Notes under the pieces: generated by a model | The model's database searches: none | What the model was told of the DNA's origin: nothing | The model's input: the letters and a program-made list of their open reading frames with translations, nothing else | Assembly (NCBI GenBank): GCA_035325995.1 | Contig: DAOKYU010000012.1 | Location: 1 to 62,574 of the forward strand | Direction of reading: 5' to 3' | Length of the DNA: 62,574 bases | From: Thermodesulfobacteriota bacterium | Lineage (GTDB): Bacteria > Desulfobacterota_D > UBA1144 > Nemesobacterales > UBA2774 | In this document: positions 42,514-50,225 of the stretch, piece by piece | Layout: each line of letters opens with the position of its first letter | How positions within the stretch are numbered: position 1 is the stretch's first letter | Program-made: the position numbers and the translations under genes

Positions 42514-42602
42514 CCCCGCGACCGTCTCATTTAAAAAGGTTACTTAGCAAGCCGGTAATGTGGTAGAATGAAGATATCTATATTCGCAAGGGGGTGATAA
42601 GT

Positions 42603-42761
42603 ATGCGGAGCGACATAGATACGAGACTTCTGGATTACTTCCTCTACGAACACGCCGATGTAGACAAGGCCCACAGCCTTGCCACCGTTTCCGAAAAATC
42701 CGACGAAAAAGACAAGGACGCCCGGCAGCCCGACGACGACAACAAAGACCGGAATCACTAG
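42603..42761 (+). CDS. Small acidic/charged protein, 52 aa
   Basis: Short frame with a strong RBS (AAGGGGGTGATAAGT before the ATG) and a TAGAAT box at 42564-42569. The protein begins MRSDIDTRLLDYFLYEHADVD, here given only to show a helical start, and continues with a Lys/Asp-rich disordered tail (SEKSDEKDKDARQPDDDNKD). No family recognised. It is divergent from the VOC operon. The region to 42954 shows nothing else. Confidence 0.5.
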   Translation: MRSDIDTRLLDYFLYEHADVDKAHSLATVSEKSDEKDKDARQPDDDNKDRNH

Positions 42762-42954
42762 AACAGGGAAAGGTTTAAAGGAAGCGATTTAATCAAGCGC
42801 GTGCAGGGTGGAGGATTTCTTACATCCCGACGGGAAACTTACATATCCCCGCCTTAGGATATTTTTGCACCCGCTTCGCCCTGACTCGAAGCACTTAAGG
42901 ACTAAAATCTCACGGGGGCGCTCGGCACTATCACGGCTTATTTCTAAGTATTTC

Positions 42955-44391
42955 CTACAAGCTCGATTCACTACCTTGCCCTGACAGGCCCCTTCCACCC
43001 GCCTTATAAGCCTCGGCCTCGCCCGAAGAAACCCAGCCGCCCCCGAGCGCGCGGTAGAGGTTGACGGCCGCCGTAAGGCGCGCCAGCTTCGCCTGCGCGT
43101 ATTCGTCCTCCGTCACGAGCTGCGCGTTCTGCGTATCGAGGAGCGTCTGGAAGTCTATGGCCCCCGCGTCGTAGAGGCGGAGCGAAAGACTGTACGCGCG
43201 CTGCGCCTGCTCCATCGCGGTCTTGAGAGAAATCTCACGCTCGCGAGTGTACTTCACGGCCGCCAGCGCGTCCTCCACCTCCTGAAACGCCGTCAGGACG
43301 CTCCCGAGGTAGAGCTGCGCAAGCTCCCTCTGCTCCGCCGTCGCCAGCTCTAGCCCGCCCTCGAGGCTCCCCCCCTCGAATATCGGCTGGGCTATAGACG
43401 CCGCAAGCGACAGAACCATCGTCGCCGGGTCGCCGAAACCGGTCGTCGAAAGGAGGTCCCCCGCCCCGAGCGAGATAGACGGGAAGAACGCCGCCCTCGC
43501 CGCGCCTATGTTGGCGTTGGCCGCTATAAGCGACGCCTCCGCCGCCAGAAGGTCCGGCCTCCGTTCGAGGAGCTCCGACGGCTGCCCCGGCGCGATATCC
43601 GGCACGCTCACCCCGTCGAGGTTCTCCCGGTCCACGGTAATAGTCTGCGGCGGGGCGCCCAGCAGCACCGCCAGCGCGTTCTCGGCGTTCTTGATACGCT
43701 CGGCGATCACGGCCCGCGCCGCCTCGGTGGACGCCACCGCCGTCCGCTGCTGCGCGAGGTCTATCTCCGATTCCGCCCCCTCGCGCACCCGCGCCGTAAT
43801 AATGCGGAGCACCTCGCGCGATATGCCGAGGTTCGCGTCGGCGATAGCCAGGCGCTCGCGGAGGCTCGCCAGCGTGAAATAACCCGTGGCCACGTCCCCC
43901 ATAATTGCGAGCTCGAGCGCCCCCTGGTCGTATATCGAGCCTTCGAGCCCGGCCTCCGCCGCGAGCACACGCGCCCTGTTCGCGCCGAACAGGTCCAGCT
44001 CGTACGATACGTCCACCCCTGCCTGGAGGAACGTGTCGCTGCCGTTCCTGCCGCTCGTCCGGACGGTCTTCGACCAGTCCGCGTCCGCCCCGAGCCCCGC
44101 CGACGGGAGGAGAGTAGCCCCCGCTATCTTGAGAGCAGCGCGCGCCTGCTCTACGCGCTCGACGCCGGCCCCAAGGTCCGTATTGTATTCGAGCGCCCGC
44201 GCCATGAGCGCATTAAGCTCCGGGCTCGAAAAAGACTCCCACCATTCGGCGGCCACGTCCACGTTCGTCCGGACCCCGGCCTCCCCCCACGCGGGCGGCG
44301 TCTCCACGACGGGGCGCTGATAGGCCGGGACGAAAGAGCAGCCCGAAAGGAACAACGCCGGCGCCAGTAATATTGCGATTATTTTTTTCAT
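42955..44391 (-). CDS. NodT/OprM-family outer membrane efflux lipoprotein
   Basis: 478 aa. Lipobox FLSGC (Cys18) then SFVPAYQRPVVETPPAW, the standard NodT/OprM start. Two efflux repeats follow with ALNLV-type helices (ELNALMARALEYNTDLGAGVERVEQARAALKIAGATLLPS by its ends; AQPIFEGGSLEGGLELATAEQRE). It is the outer-membrane channel for the MacA-MacB genes just upstream in the same operon (6 bp gap). GGAGTAAAA precedes the ATG. Confidence 0.94.
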   Translation of the reverse strand: MKKIIAILLAPALFLSGCSFVPAYQRPVVETPPAWGEAGVRTNVDVAAEWWESFSSPELNALMARALEYNTDLGAGVERVEQARAALKIAGATLLPSAGLGADADWSKTVRTSGRNGSDTFLQAGVDVSYELDLFGANRARVLAAEAGLEGSIYDQGALELAIMGDVATGYFTLASLRERLAIADANLGISREVLRIITARVREGAESEIDLAQQRTAVASTEAARAVIAERIKNAENALAVLLGAPPQTITVDRENLDGVSVPDIAPGQPSELLERRPDLLAAEASLIAANANIGAARAAFFPSISLGAGDLLSTTGFGDPATMVLSLAASIAQPIFEGGSLEGGLELATAEQRELAQLYLGSVLTAFQEVEDALAAVKYTREREISLKTAMEQAQRAYSLSLRLYDAGAIDFQTLLDTQNAQLVTEDEYAQAKLARLTAAVNLYRALGGGWVSSGEAEAYKAGGRGLSGQGSESSL

Positions 44392-44397
44392 TGCTTT

Positions 44398-46338
44398 TTA
44401 CTCCGAGCTCAATGCCACTACAGGGTCGAGATGCGCAGCTTTACGCGCCGGAAGATAACCGAACAGGAGCCCCGTCCCCACGGCGCACGCGAACGCCAGC
44501 ACGGTCGGCCCCGGCGTAAAGGCTATGTTCACGCCGAAAAAGGACAGCACGATACCCGTTGTGTACCCGAGTATGACGCCGACGATACCGCCTATCGTGC
44601 ACACGACCGACGCCTCGGTGTTGAACTGAAGGAGGATATCCCGCCGCCGCGCGCCGGTAGCCATGCGGATGCCTATCTCCCGCGTACGCTCGACGACGCT
44701 GACGAGCATGATGTTCATCACCCCGATACCCCCGACGAGGAGCGAAATCGCCGCGACCGCCCCGAGCAGTATCGTCAGGGTGTTCTGGGTCTCGGTGGCC
44801 ATCGCCAGGAACGAGGCGGTGTTGCGAACCGAAAAATCGTCCGTCCTGTGCCGCGCCAGCAAAAGCTCGCTTATCTCCGTTTCCGTCTCCTCTATCCGGC
44901 CGACGTCCTCTACCTTTATAGTGATCCCGGTCAGATAATTCGACCCGAATATGCGGACCAGCCCTGTCGTGTAGGGCACCCACACGGTATCGTCCTGGTC
45001 GCTGCCCCACGGGGCCGCACCCTTGGACTCCATGACGCCGATAACTTCGAACGGTATATTGCCGACGAGTATAAATTTCCCCACGGGGTCCTTGTCGTAC
45101 GGGAATAACGTCTCCGCCACCGTCGTCCCCAGCACGATCACGGCCGAATACGAATTGACGTCGGCCTCCGTAAAAAACGTGCCGTCCCTGACCGCCCAGT
45201 CCCGCGCGACGGGAAACCCGGCCCCGACGCCTTCCACAGTCGTCGCGTAATCGATGTTGCCGAACCGGAGCGTCTTGCGGCTGCTCCGCGACGGCACGAC
45301 GGTCACTATATTACCCAGCCCCTCGCCTATCGCCTTGGCGTCGGCGGGCACCAGCGTCGCGATGTCCCCCGACGACCGTATCCCCGCGCCCCCGGGCCTC
45401 ACGTATAAGATGTTGGTGCCGAGAGAGCTGATGCTCTCCAGCACGTTCCGCTTGCTGCCCTCGCCGATCGCGAGCATGGTGATCACGGCGGCCACGCCGA
45501 TAATAATGCCCAGCAGCGTGAGCGAAGTCCGGAATATATTCACCCTCAAGGACCTGAGGGCCATTTTGACGGACTCCATAGTCTCCACAGCCAGGTTGGC
45601 GACGCCGCGCCCGTCCTCCCCGGCGGCCCCCGAAGGGGATTCGATCATTTCTTCAGGGCCGTCGTCGTGCACGACCCTCCCGTCTTCGAGACGTATCTGC
45701 CTCCGTGCGTGGCTCGCGACTTCCTCTTCGTGCGTGATGACGATAACGGTGCGGCCCCTCCTGTTGAGCTCTTCGAGGAGGGCCATGACATCCTCGCCGC
45801 TCTTCCTGTCGAGCGCCCCCGTCGGCTCGTCCGCCAGTATCACGGGCGGGTCGTTCATCAACGCGCGCGCAACGGCCACCCTCTGCTGCTGCCCCCCCGA
45901 AAGCTCGTTCGGGCGGTGGTGCAGACGCTCGCCCAGCCCGAGCTCCGTCAAAAGCTTCCGTGCGCGCTCCTTTCTTCTCCATCCCTCCATACCCGCATAG
46001 AGGGCCGGCACTTCCACGTTCTCCCCGGCGTTGGCCGTGGAAAGGAGATTGTAGCGCTGAAAAATAAATCCGAACGTGTTCCGCCTGAGGGCCGCCAGCT
46101 CGTCCGGCGACAGCCTCGACACGTCCTTCCCCGATACCTCGTACAGGCCGCCCGTCGCCCTGTCCAGCATCCCGATAATGTTCATGAGGGTGGACTTCCC
46201 CGAACCCGACTGCCCCATGATGGCGACGAACTCGCCGGGATGGATTTCGAGGCTTATATCATCCAAAGCCTTGACGGTCGCGTCCCCGCTGCCGAAATAG
46301 CGCTTGATATCTTTCAGCCTGATAAGTGGTTCAGCCAT
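44398..46338 (-). CDS. macB: MacB-like ABC transporter, ATPase fused to permease
   Basis: 646 aa. ATPase in residues 1-230: Walker A G42-QSGSGKST, signature LSGGQQQRVA, Walker B VILADEPTGALD. One membrane helix near 275, a large periplasmic domain, then three helices at the C-terminus (FtsX/MacB fold). It is a mechanotransmission pump for macrolides, lipoproteins or peptides with MacA and a TolC-type channel. The ATG abuts the MacA stop. Substrate not readable. Confidence 0.94.
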   Translation of the reverse strand: MAEPLIRLKDIKRYFGSGDATVKALDDISLEIHPGEFVAIMGQSGSGKSTLMNIIGMLDRATGGLYEVSGKDVSRLSPDELAALRRNTFGFIFQRYNLLSTANAGENVEVPALYAGMEGWRRKERARKLLTELGLGERLHHRPNELSGGQQQRVAVARALMNDPPVILADEPTGALDRKSGEDVMALLEELNRRGRTVIVITHEEEVASHARRQIRLEDGRVVHDDGPEEMIESPSGAAGEDGRGVANLAVETMESVKMALRSLRVNIFRTSLTLLGIIIGVAAVITMLAIGEGSKRNVLESISSLGTNILYVRPGGAGIRSSGDIATLVPADAKAIGEGLGNIVTVVPSRSSRKTLRFGNIDYATTVEGVGAGFPVARDWAVRDGTFFTEADVNSYSAVIVLGTTVAETLFPYDKDPVGKFILVGNIPFEVIGVMESKGAAPWGSDQDDTVWVPYTTGLVRIFGSNYLTGITIKVEDVGRIEETETEISELLLARHRTDDFSVRNTASFLAMATETQNTLTILLGAVAAISLLVGGIGVMNIMLVSVVERTREIGIRMATGARRRDILLQFNTEASVVCTIGGIVGVILGYTTGIVLSFFGVNIAFTPGPTVLAFACAVGTGLLFGYLPARKAAHLDPVVALSSE

Positions 46339-47505
46339 TTATAACCTCATCGGCATACGCCTGCCCCCGGCCTCGCCGGGGACGGCCTTGACGTTCTCGA
46401 GGACGCGGTCCCCGACGTCGAGCCCTTCGACCACCGCCGCCTGCGTACGGTCCGATAGCCCGATGATAACGGTCCTGGCCACGGGCCCCGAAGGCGTCAC
46501 GACGTACACCTCGTACGCCTGCCCTTTCTCGTTATCCTCTTCCGGCACACGGCTGCCGAGCGCGCTGACCGGTATAAGCGGCACGTCCTCCGCGCTGGCC
46601 AGCACGAAAAACGTCTGCGTCGTCATGCCCGGCAGAAGAACGTGGTCGTCGTTATTCACGTCTACAAGCACGTTATAGAGCACGACGTCGTTGATTTCCT
46701 CCGGGGTCGGCAGTATCTGGCGCACCTTCCCCTCCCAGCGTCTCCCCCCCGATCCGAGAGTCGTAAAATACATGGGGACGCCTACCTTTAGCTTCATCAC
46801 GTCGGCCTCGGCCACCTCCGCCTTGGCCGTCATTATGTCCAGGTTGGCTATCTGCACTATTGTCGGGGTCGTCTGGTTGGCGTTGATCGTCTGCCCCTCC
46901 TGCACGAGCTGGTCTACTATCGTGCCGTCCATCGGGGCGTATATTTTGGTATAGCTGAGGTTGGTCCTATCGGCTTCGAGCTGGGACTGCGCTTCCTCTA
47001 TCTGCGCGTCGAGCGACAAGACCTTCGCCTTCGCGACTTCGAGGGATATCTCGGTGTCCTGCATCACTTCCTTGCTGACGGCCTTGTCGTCGTAAAGGTT
47101 CTTGTAGCGCTCGAATTTCCACTCCGCCTGCTTGACGAGAGCCTCCTGCTCCGTCTTCTCCGCCTTGAGCTGATTGAGCCGCGCCAGGGTGGCCTCGACC
47201 TGCGCTTCGTAGATGTCGGGATCGATCTCGGCGATGAGGTCTCCCGTCCTGACGTCGTCGCCGATATCGACGTGCATTATTTCGACCTTGCCCGATACCT
47301 GCGCTCCGACGTCCACGTAATATCTCGGCTCCAGCGTCCCCTGCGCCGTCACGAGGGACTGAATACCGCCGAGCTTTACCTCCGCAGTGTTTGCGGCCCC
47401 GTTCGAGGCGGCGTCCGACTTAAGGTATAACCATGCGCCCCAGGCAATGCCGGCAACCGCACAAACCACGACTAAATAAAGCAGCCTCTTAACGTTCTTG
47501 TTCAT
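46339..47505 (-). CDS. macA: MacA-like periplasmic adaptor (membrane fusion protein)
   Basis: 388 aa. N-terminal membrane anchor (LLYLVVVCAVAGIAWGAWLYL) followed by the barrel-sandwich start VDVGAQVSGKVEIMHVDIGDDVRTGDLIAEIDP by its ends, a long helical hairpin (about 105-185), and the second lipoyl half and beta-barrel (MDGTIVDQLVQEGQTINA). It links MacB with the outer-membrane channel. First gene of the three-gene operon. Codon use is still that of the GC-rich part; the AT-rich region begins right upstream. Confidence 0.94.
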   Translation of the reverse strand: MNKNVKRLLYLVVVCAVAGIAWGAWLYLKSDAASNGAANTAEVKLGGIQSLVTAQGTLEPRYYVDVGAQVSGKVEIMHVDIGDDVRTGDLIAEIDPDIYEAQVEATLARLNQLKAEKTEQEALVKQAEWKFERYKNLYDDKAVSKEVMQDTEISLEVAKAKVLSLDAQIEEAQSQLEADRTNLSYTKIYAPMDGTIVDQLVQEGQTINANQTTPTIVQIANLDIMTAKAEVAEADVMKLKVGVPMYFTTLGSGGRRWEGKVRQILPTPEEINDVVLYNVLVDVNNDDHVLLPGMTTQTFFVLASAEDVPLIPVSALGSRVPEEDNEKGQAYEVYVVTPSGPVARTVIIGLSDRTQAAVVEGLDVGDRVLENVKAVPGEAGGRRMPMRL

Positions 47506-47893
47506 CGATACCCGCCGGGTCTCATTTGTCTTTATATACGTTGTGAAATGTATAAATCCTTCGATACAGAATATTCTTTTTCCGAAGACGCATACTATCG
47601 GGTTTTACGGCGTTTATTCAGATTTATTCAACATTCCCCGGGGAGAGATCATTCCGGCACGGTGCCCGAAATTTCATTCGATACGACACCGCCTCAGACT
47701 ACATTGGTTTTTATCTTTGAAATATTGTACCGGGCTATGGAGGAATCCTCGATTCCGATATCGAAATTTAGTTCCTTTCCCGCTGCGGCAGACAAACACC
47801 GCTACAAGGTTCATTATGAATGATAGATACAATATCACTGCTGGAGATACAAAGCGGCAGCCCATATTATCGAGATAGAGCTATCTAAGAGTA
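47506..47893. other. Intergenic AT-richer stretch, composition change
   Basis: About 390 bases with no convincing gene; the frames present have no RBS and no family likeness. Base composition drops noticeably from here rightward. The macA promoter must lie at the left end. Confidence 0.5.
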
Positions 47894-48022
47894 ATGACGA
47901 AAATAAACATTCATCTTTGGACACAGCAAATCGACTTCAAGATGCTGTTTATTACAGCCTTAGTCGCGACTTTATCTGTAGCAATTATAACAATTCTAAT
48001 AGCATTGAATATTTCAGACTGA
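47894..48022 (+). CDS. Possible small single-span membrane protein, 42 aa
   Basis: Begins MTKINIHLWTQQ and continues as a single hydrophobic span (MLFITALVATLSVAIITILIA, residues about 17-37) ending NISD. The upstream AAGAGTA is a weak RBS. No family recognised. It is short, so it may be chance. Confidence 0.3.
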   Translation: MTKINIHLWTQQIDFKMLFITALVATLSVAIITILIALNISD

Positions 48023-48055
48023 GGTAAGGAAGATGATTATAATCGTGCATGTAAT

Positions 48056-48310
48056 TTATAGGTTTCCTTCAAGAGTCTCAATTATTTTTTCTATCTGATC
48101 AATTCTGTATAAAATATCGATTCTGCTTACGCATTCTTCGATAGCTATTTCAAATGATGCAGTGTTACTATTTTCTCTTTTTATTTTCCCGATTGCTTTA
48201 GAGCTGCCCATGATTACCTGTCTGATTTTTTGTATTTCTGAACCTATAAACTTAAGATCATGCATTACCGATTCTCTTGTCACATGTTCAGAGTTATTAC
48301 TAGTTCCCAT
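48056..48310 (-). CDS. Small helical hypothetical protein
   Basis: 84 aa, predicted helical and charged (SVMHDLKFIGSEIQKIRQVIMG by its ends; IDILYRIDQIEKIIETLEGNL). AGGGGG lies upstream of the ATG at a rather long distance. No family recognised. It is in AT-rich DNA, close to the decayed DUF262 gene and the tRNA fragment. Confidence 0.45.
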   Translation of the reverse strand: MGTSNNSEHVTRESVMHDLKFIGSEIQKIRQVIMGSSKAIGKIKRENSNTASFEIAIEECVSRIDILYRIDQIEKIIETLEGNL

Positions 48311-48399
48311 GATATATAAACCCCCTAAGCTATAGATTCAAAATACTAATTAAACCCGGGACAAACCAGATTACAAATCGATAATATATCATTGATTTG

Positions 48400-48570
48400 C
48401 TAAGCGGAGTGGAATGGAATACGCAACAGCACTCGTCGCATGAGCTCCCGAATATCCCGAGGGTTCCATTCGAACTATCGCTGGAAATCCGGCACAAGAA
48501 ATCGCCCCTCTCGTAACTTCCCCATTAAGGTGTTAAGGCTGATATGATCCGGTTTCTGTACATCTTTCAT
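48400..48570 (-). pseudogene. DUF262 (GmrSD-like) N-terminal remnant
   Basis: Read on the minus strand from the ATG at 48570 (GGATGAGGATGC upstream): MKDVQKPDHISLNTLMGKL, then the DUF262 hallmark REGRFLVPDFQR, an in-frame TAG at codon 32 (48477-48475), then FEWNPRDIRELMRRVLL and a stop at 48400. A normal DUF262 protein has QR-x-(F/Y)-x-W here and continues for hundreds of residues. So the gene is cut off after about 56 codons and has one nonsense change. DUF262 proteins are often modification-dependent nucleases or toxins used against phages. Confidence 0.7.
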
Positions 48571-48778
48571 GCATCCTCATCCTTGTTAGAAGTTCATCAT
48601 AGTTACTTGTGATATTACTGTCAATGACACGACCTGATTGACAGGGTTATGTGTGAGCGATTCGTCTGATCTATGGACAAGGATGATTTATAAAATTGAT
48701 GACCGATTTACGTGATTGCAATAAGTTCAAATTAATAAAAGTAAGAGAGAGGGCTAGAAAGCAACTTCCTGGTTTTAT

Positions 48779-48823
48779 TGGTAGCGGGGGGAGGATTTGA
48801 ACCTCCGACCTTCGGGTTATGAG
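48779..48823 (-). tRNA. tRNA-Met(CAT) 3' fragment, likely attachment site
   Basis: Minus strand: CTCATAA anticodon loop, CCCGAAG/variable loop, T-arm GGTTCAAATCC within GGAGGTTCAAATCCTCC, acceptor CCCCGCTA and CCA. This is the last 45 nt of a tRNA-Met with the CCA encoded. Everything 5' of the anticodon loop is missing (48824 onward is unrelated). Tyrosine-recombinase elements use such tRNA 3' ends as att cores and leave one intact gene and one fragment. The orientation predicts the element on the right (48824 onward), with the intact tRNA at its far end. Confidence 0.8.
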
Positions 48824-48966
48824 AGCTAAATTTGGATAATGCGTGAAATTGCGTTAAGAAGTTCTAGCTTGTGTATCGTACCGTAAATACCCTACTTATT
48901 CAAAAGTTGATAGTATATATTATACCAATGAGTAGCGTTAAATAGCGAAATAGTCAGATCGAGCAG

Positions 48967-49911
48967 GTGACCATTCAAGTGACCACAGAAAACAGAAAGC
49001 TTAGAAGTCGGCCGTCATTTTCTGGAGTTAATTTTAAGCTGAACAAAGAGTGGCTTGCCGCTTGTGCTGGCTGGGAAGTGGAAGGGAGGGCCTTAAGACA
49101 ACATCCAGATAAAAAAACGATTCTCAACGAAGCGGAAAATCTTATAAATACCCCTAATCAATTAATCGAACGGACAAAAATAGACCCATCGGTCATGGAG
49201 ACTGACAATGGCGTTATTGTAGCGCTAAAACTCTTGAGTCACTTTTCTTGTGCACCTAAATCTGAGAGATCAAAGCAGGCCGCAGATATATTACGAGCGA
49301 TTGGACGTCTAGATCTATTACCCAGAACGGCAGGAGGTCGACCCGAAACAAACAAGACTTTGAACCTATGGCTTTATTTCTGGCGATATGAGCCAGAAGA
49401 TTTAATTGATGCCGTAAACGATTACAAAGTGAGGTTGTTATATCTCTTAGGGAAATGCCCTGAAAAGCATGGGCGCAGACAATTAGACGCCCCTAATAAA
49501 GTTTTTACACCCAAAGGAAGGCCGCCTATTTATGAATGTTGTATTGAGCATGCTTTCACGGCCGAAACAGGTGAACCGCTTCCAAAAGAATTTGACAGTT
49601 ATATGTCAGCCACCCCGGATTTAAGCTATATTACACTCCTTTTTTTCCATTATAAGTTTGATGTGCCATTTTGGAAATTACTCGCTTTTTATCGCAGAAT
49701 TAACGAAAAACGTAAATTTCGTTTCGATCGGAAGGTTACAAAAGAAACAAAACTTGAGTCAGAGTTAGAGCTAAAAATCGCTCGATTTCCTCCCCATCGA
49801 TACCCATTTTTCGATTTTAATATAGCGGGATATAGGGGACTCGACGATATACCCCAAGACCCCGTAGAGCGGAAAAATATTTTTGAACAAACTCTATTGG
49901 GAAGTATATAG
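48967..49911 (+). CDS. Hypothetical protein, first gene of the element
   Basis: 314 aa from a GTG at 48967. No signal peptide or membrane span. Mixed fold with aromatic-rich helices (NLWLYFWRYEPEDLIDAVNDY by its ends; LSYITLLFFHYKFDVPFWKLLAFYRRIN by its ends). A GGRPETNK loop is in the middle. Cysteine pairs are few (C-C near 190). I do not recognise the family, and the R-H-R-Y set of a tyrosine recombinase is not seen, so this is not an obvious integrase although it sits where one would be expected. Weak RBS (GAGCAG). Confidence 0.6.
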   Translation: MTIQVTTENRKLRSRPSFSGVNFKLNKEWLAACAGWEVEGRALRQHPDKKTILNEAENLINTPNQLIERTKIDPSVMETDNGVIVALKLLSHFSCAPKSERSKQAADILRAIGRLDLLPRTAGGRPETNKTLNLWLYFWRYEPEDLIDAVNDYKVRLLYLLGKCPEKHGRRQLDAPNKVFTPKGRPPIYECCIEHAFTAETGEPLPKEFDSYMSATPDLSYITLLFFHYKFDVPFWKLLAFYRRINEKRKFRFDRKVTKETKLESELELKIARFPPHRYPFFDFNIAGYRGLDDIPQDPVERKNIFEQTLLGSI

Positions 49912-49984
49912 GCAATTCCCTAGATGAAATTTCTAATATTCTCAGCCCATTAAACTGTCTACCACCGTAGATGCCTTCCAGTCA

Positions 49985-50009
49985 TTATCGTATTAAAAAA
50001 AAACGATAA
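49985..50009 (+). promoter_or_regulatory. Inverted repeat before the Xis-like gene
   Basis: TTATCGT (49985-49991) and ACGATAA (50003-50009) are perfect inverted arms separated by an A-rich 11 nt. GAGGATG, the RBS of the next gene, follows at once. It may be an operator for a small regulator, or a hairpin that masks the RBS. Confidence 0.4.
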
Positions 50010-50021
50010 AGAGGATGAAAC

Positions 50022-50225
50022 ATGACTGGAAAGCGGTTAATCGATAAGAAACAACTCGGGGAGAAACATCCCTACCTTTCTAATCAGTGGAGACTCAATT
50101 ACTTAATACGAACAGGTCAAATTCCGATTGTGAGAATAGGTCGGGGAAGAGGCAGAATCGCATTCGAAGAGTCAGCTATAGATCGGTGGATCGAGGAGCA
50201 TACTTGCAGAGAGGTGTCTGAATGA
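50022..50225 (+). CDS. AlpA/Xis-like HTH protein
   Basis: 67 aa. A winged-HTH of the excisionase/MerR-like type: LGEKHPYLSNQWRLNYLIRTGQIPIVRIGRGRGRIAFEESAIDRWIEEH by its ends, with the Gly-Arg wing and the W-I-E end typical of AlpA and Xis. GAGGATG lies upstream. It overlaps the next gene by 4 bp. It could direct excision or regulate the element's genes. Confidence 0.8.
   Translation: MTGKRLIDKKQLGEKHPYLSNQWRLNYLIRTGQIPIVRIGRGRGRIAFEESAIDRWIEEHTCREVSE

Noticed and set aside
47498..47878. Frames upstream of macA
   Set aside because: No RBS, overlap with the macA start, no coherent protein features.
48967..49911. Integrase of the element
   Set aside because: Position next to the att fragment fits, but no recombinase catalytic residues are evident.
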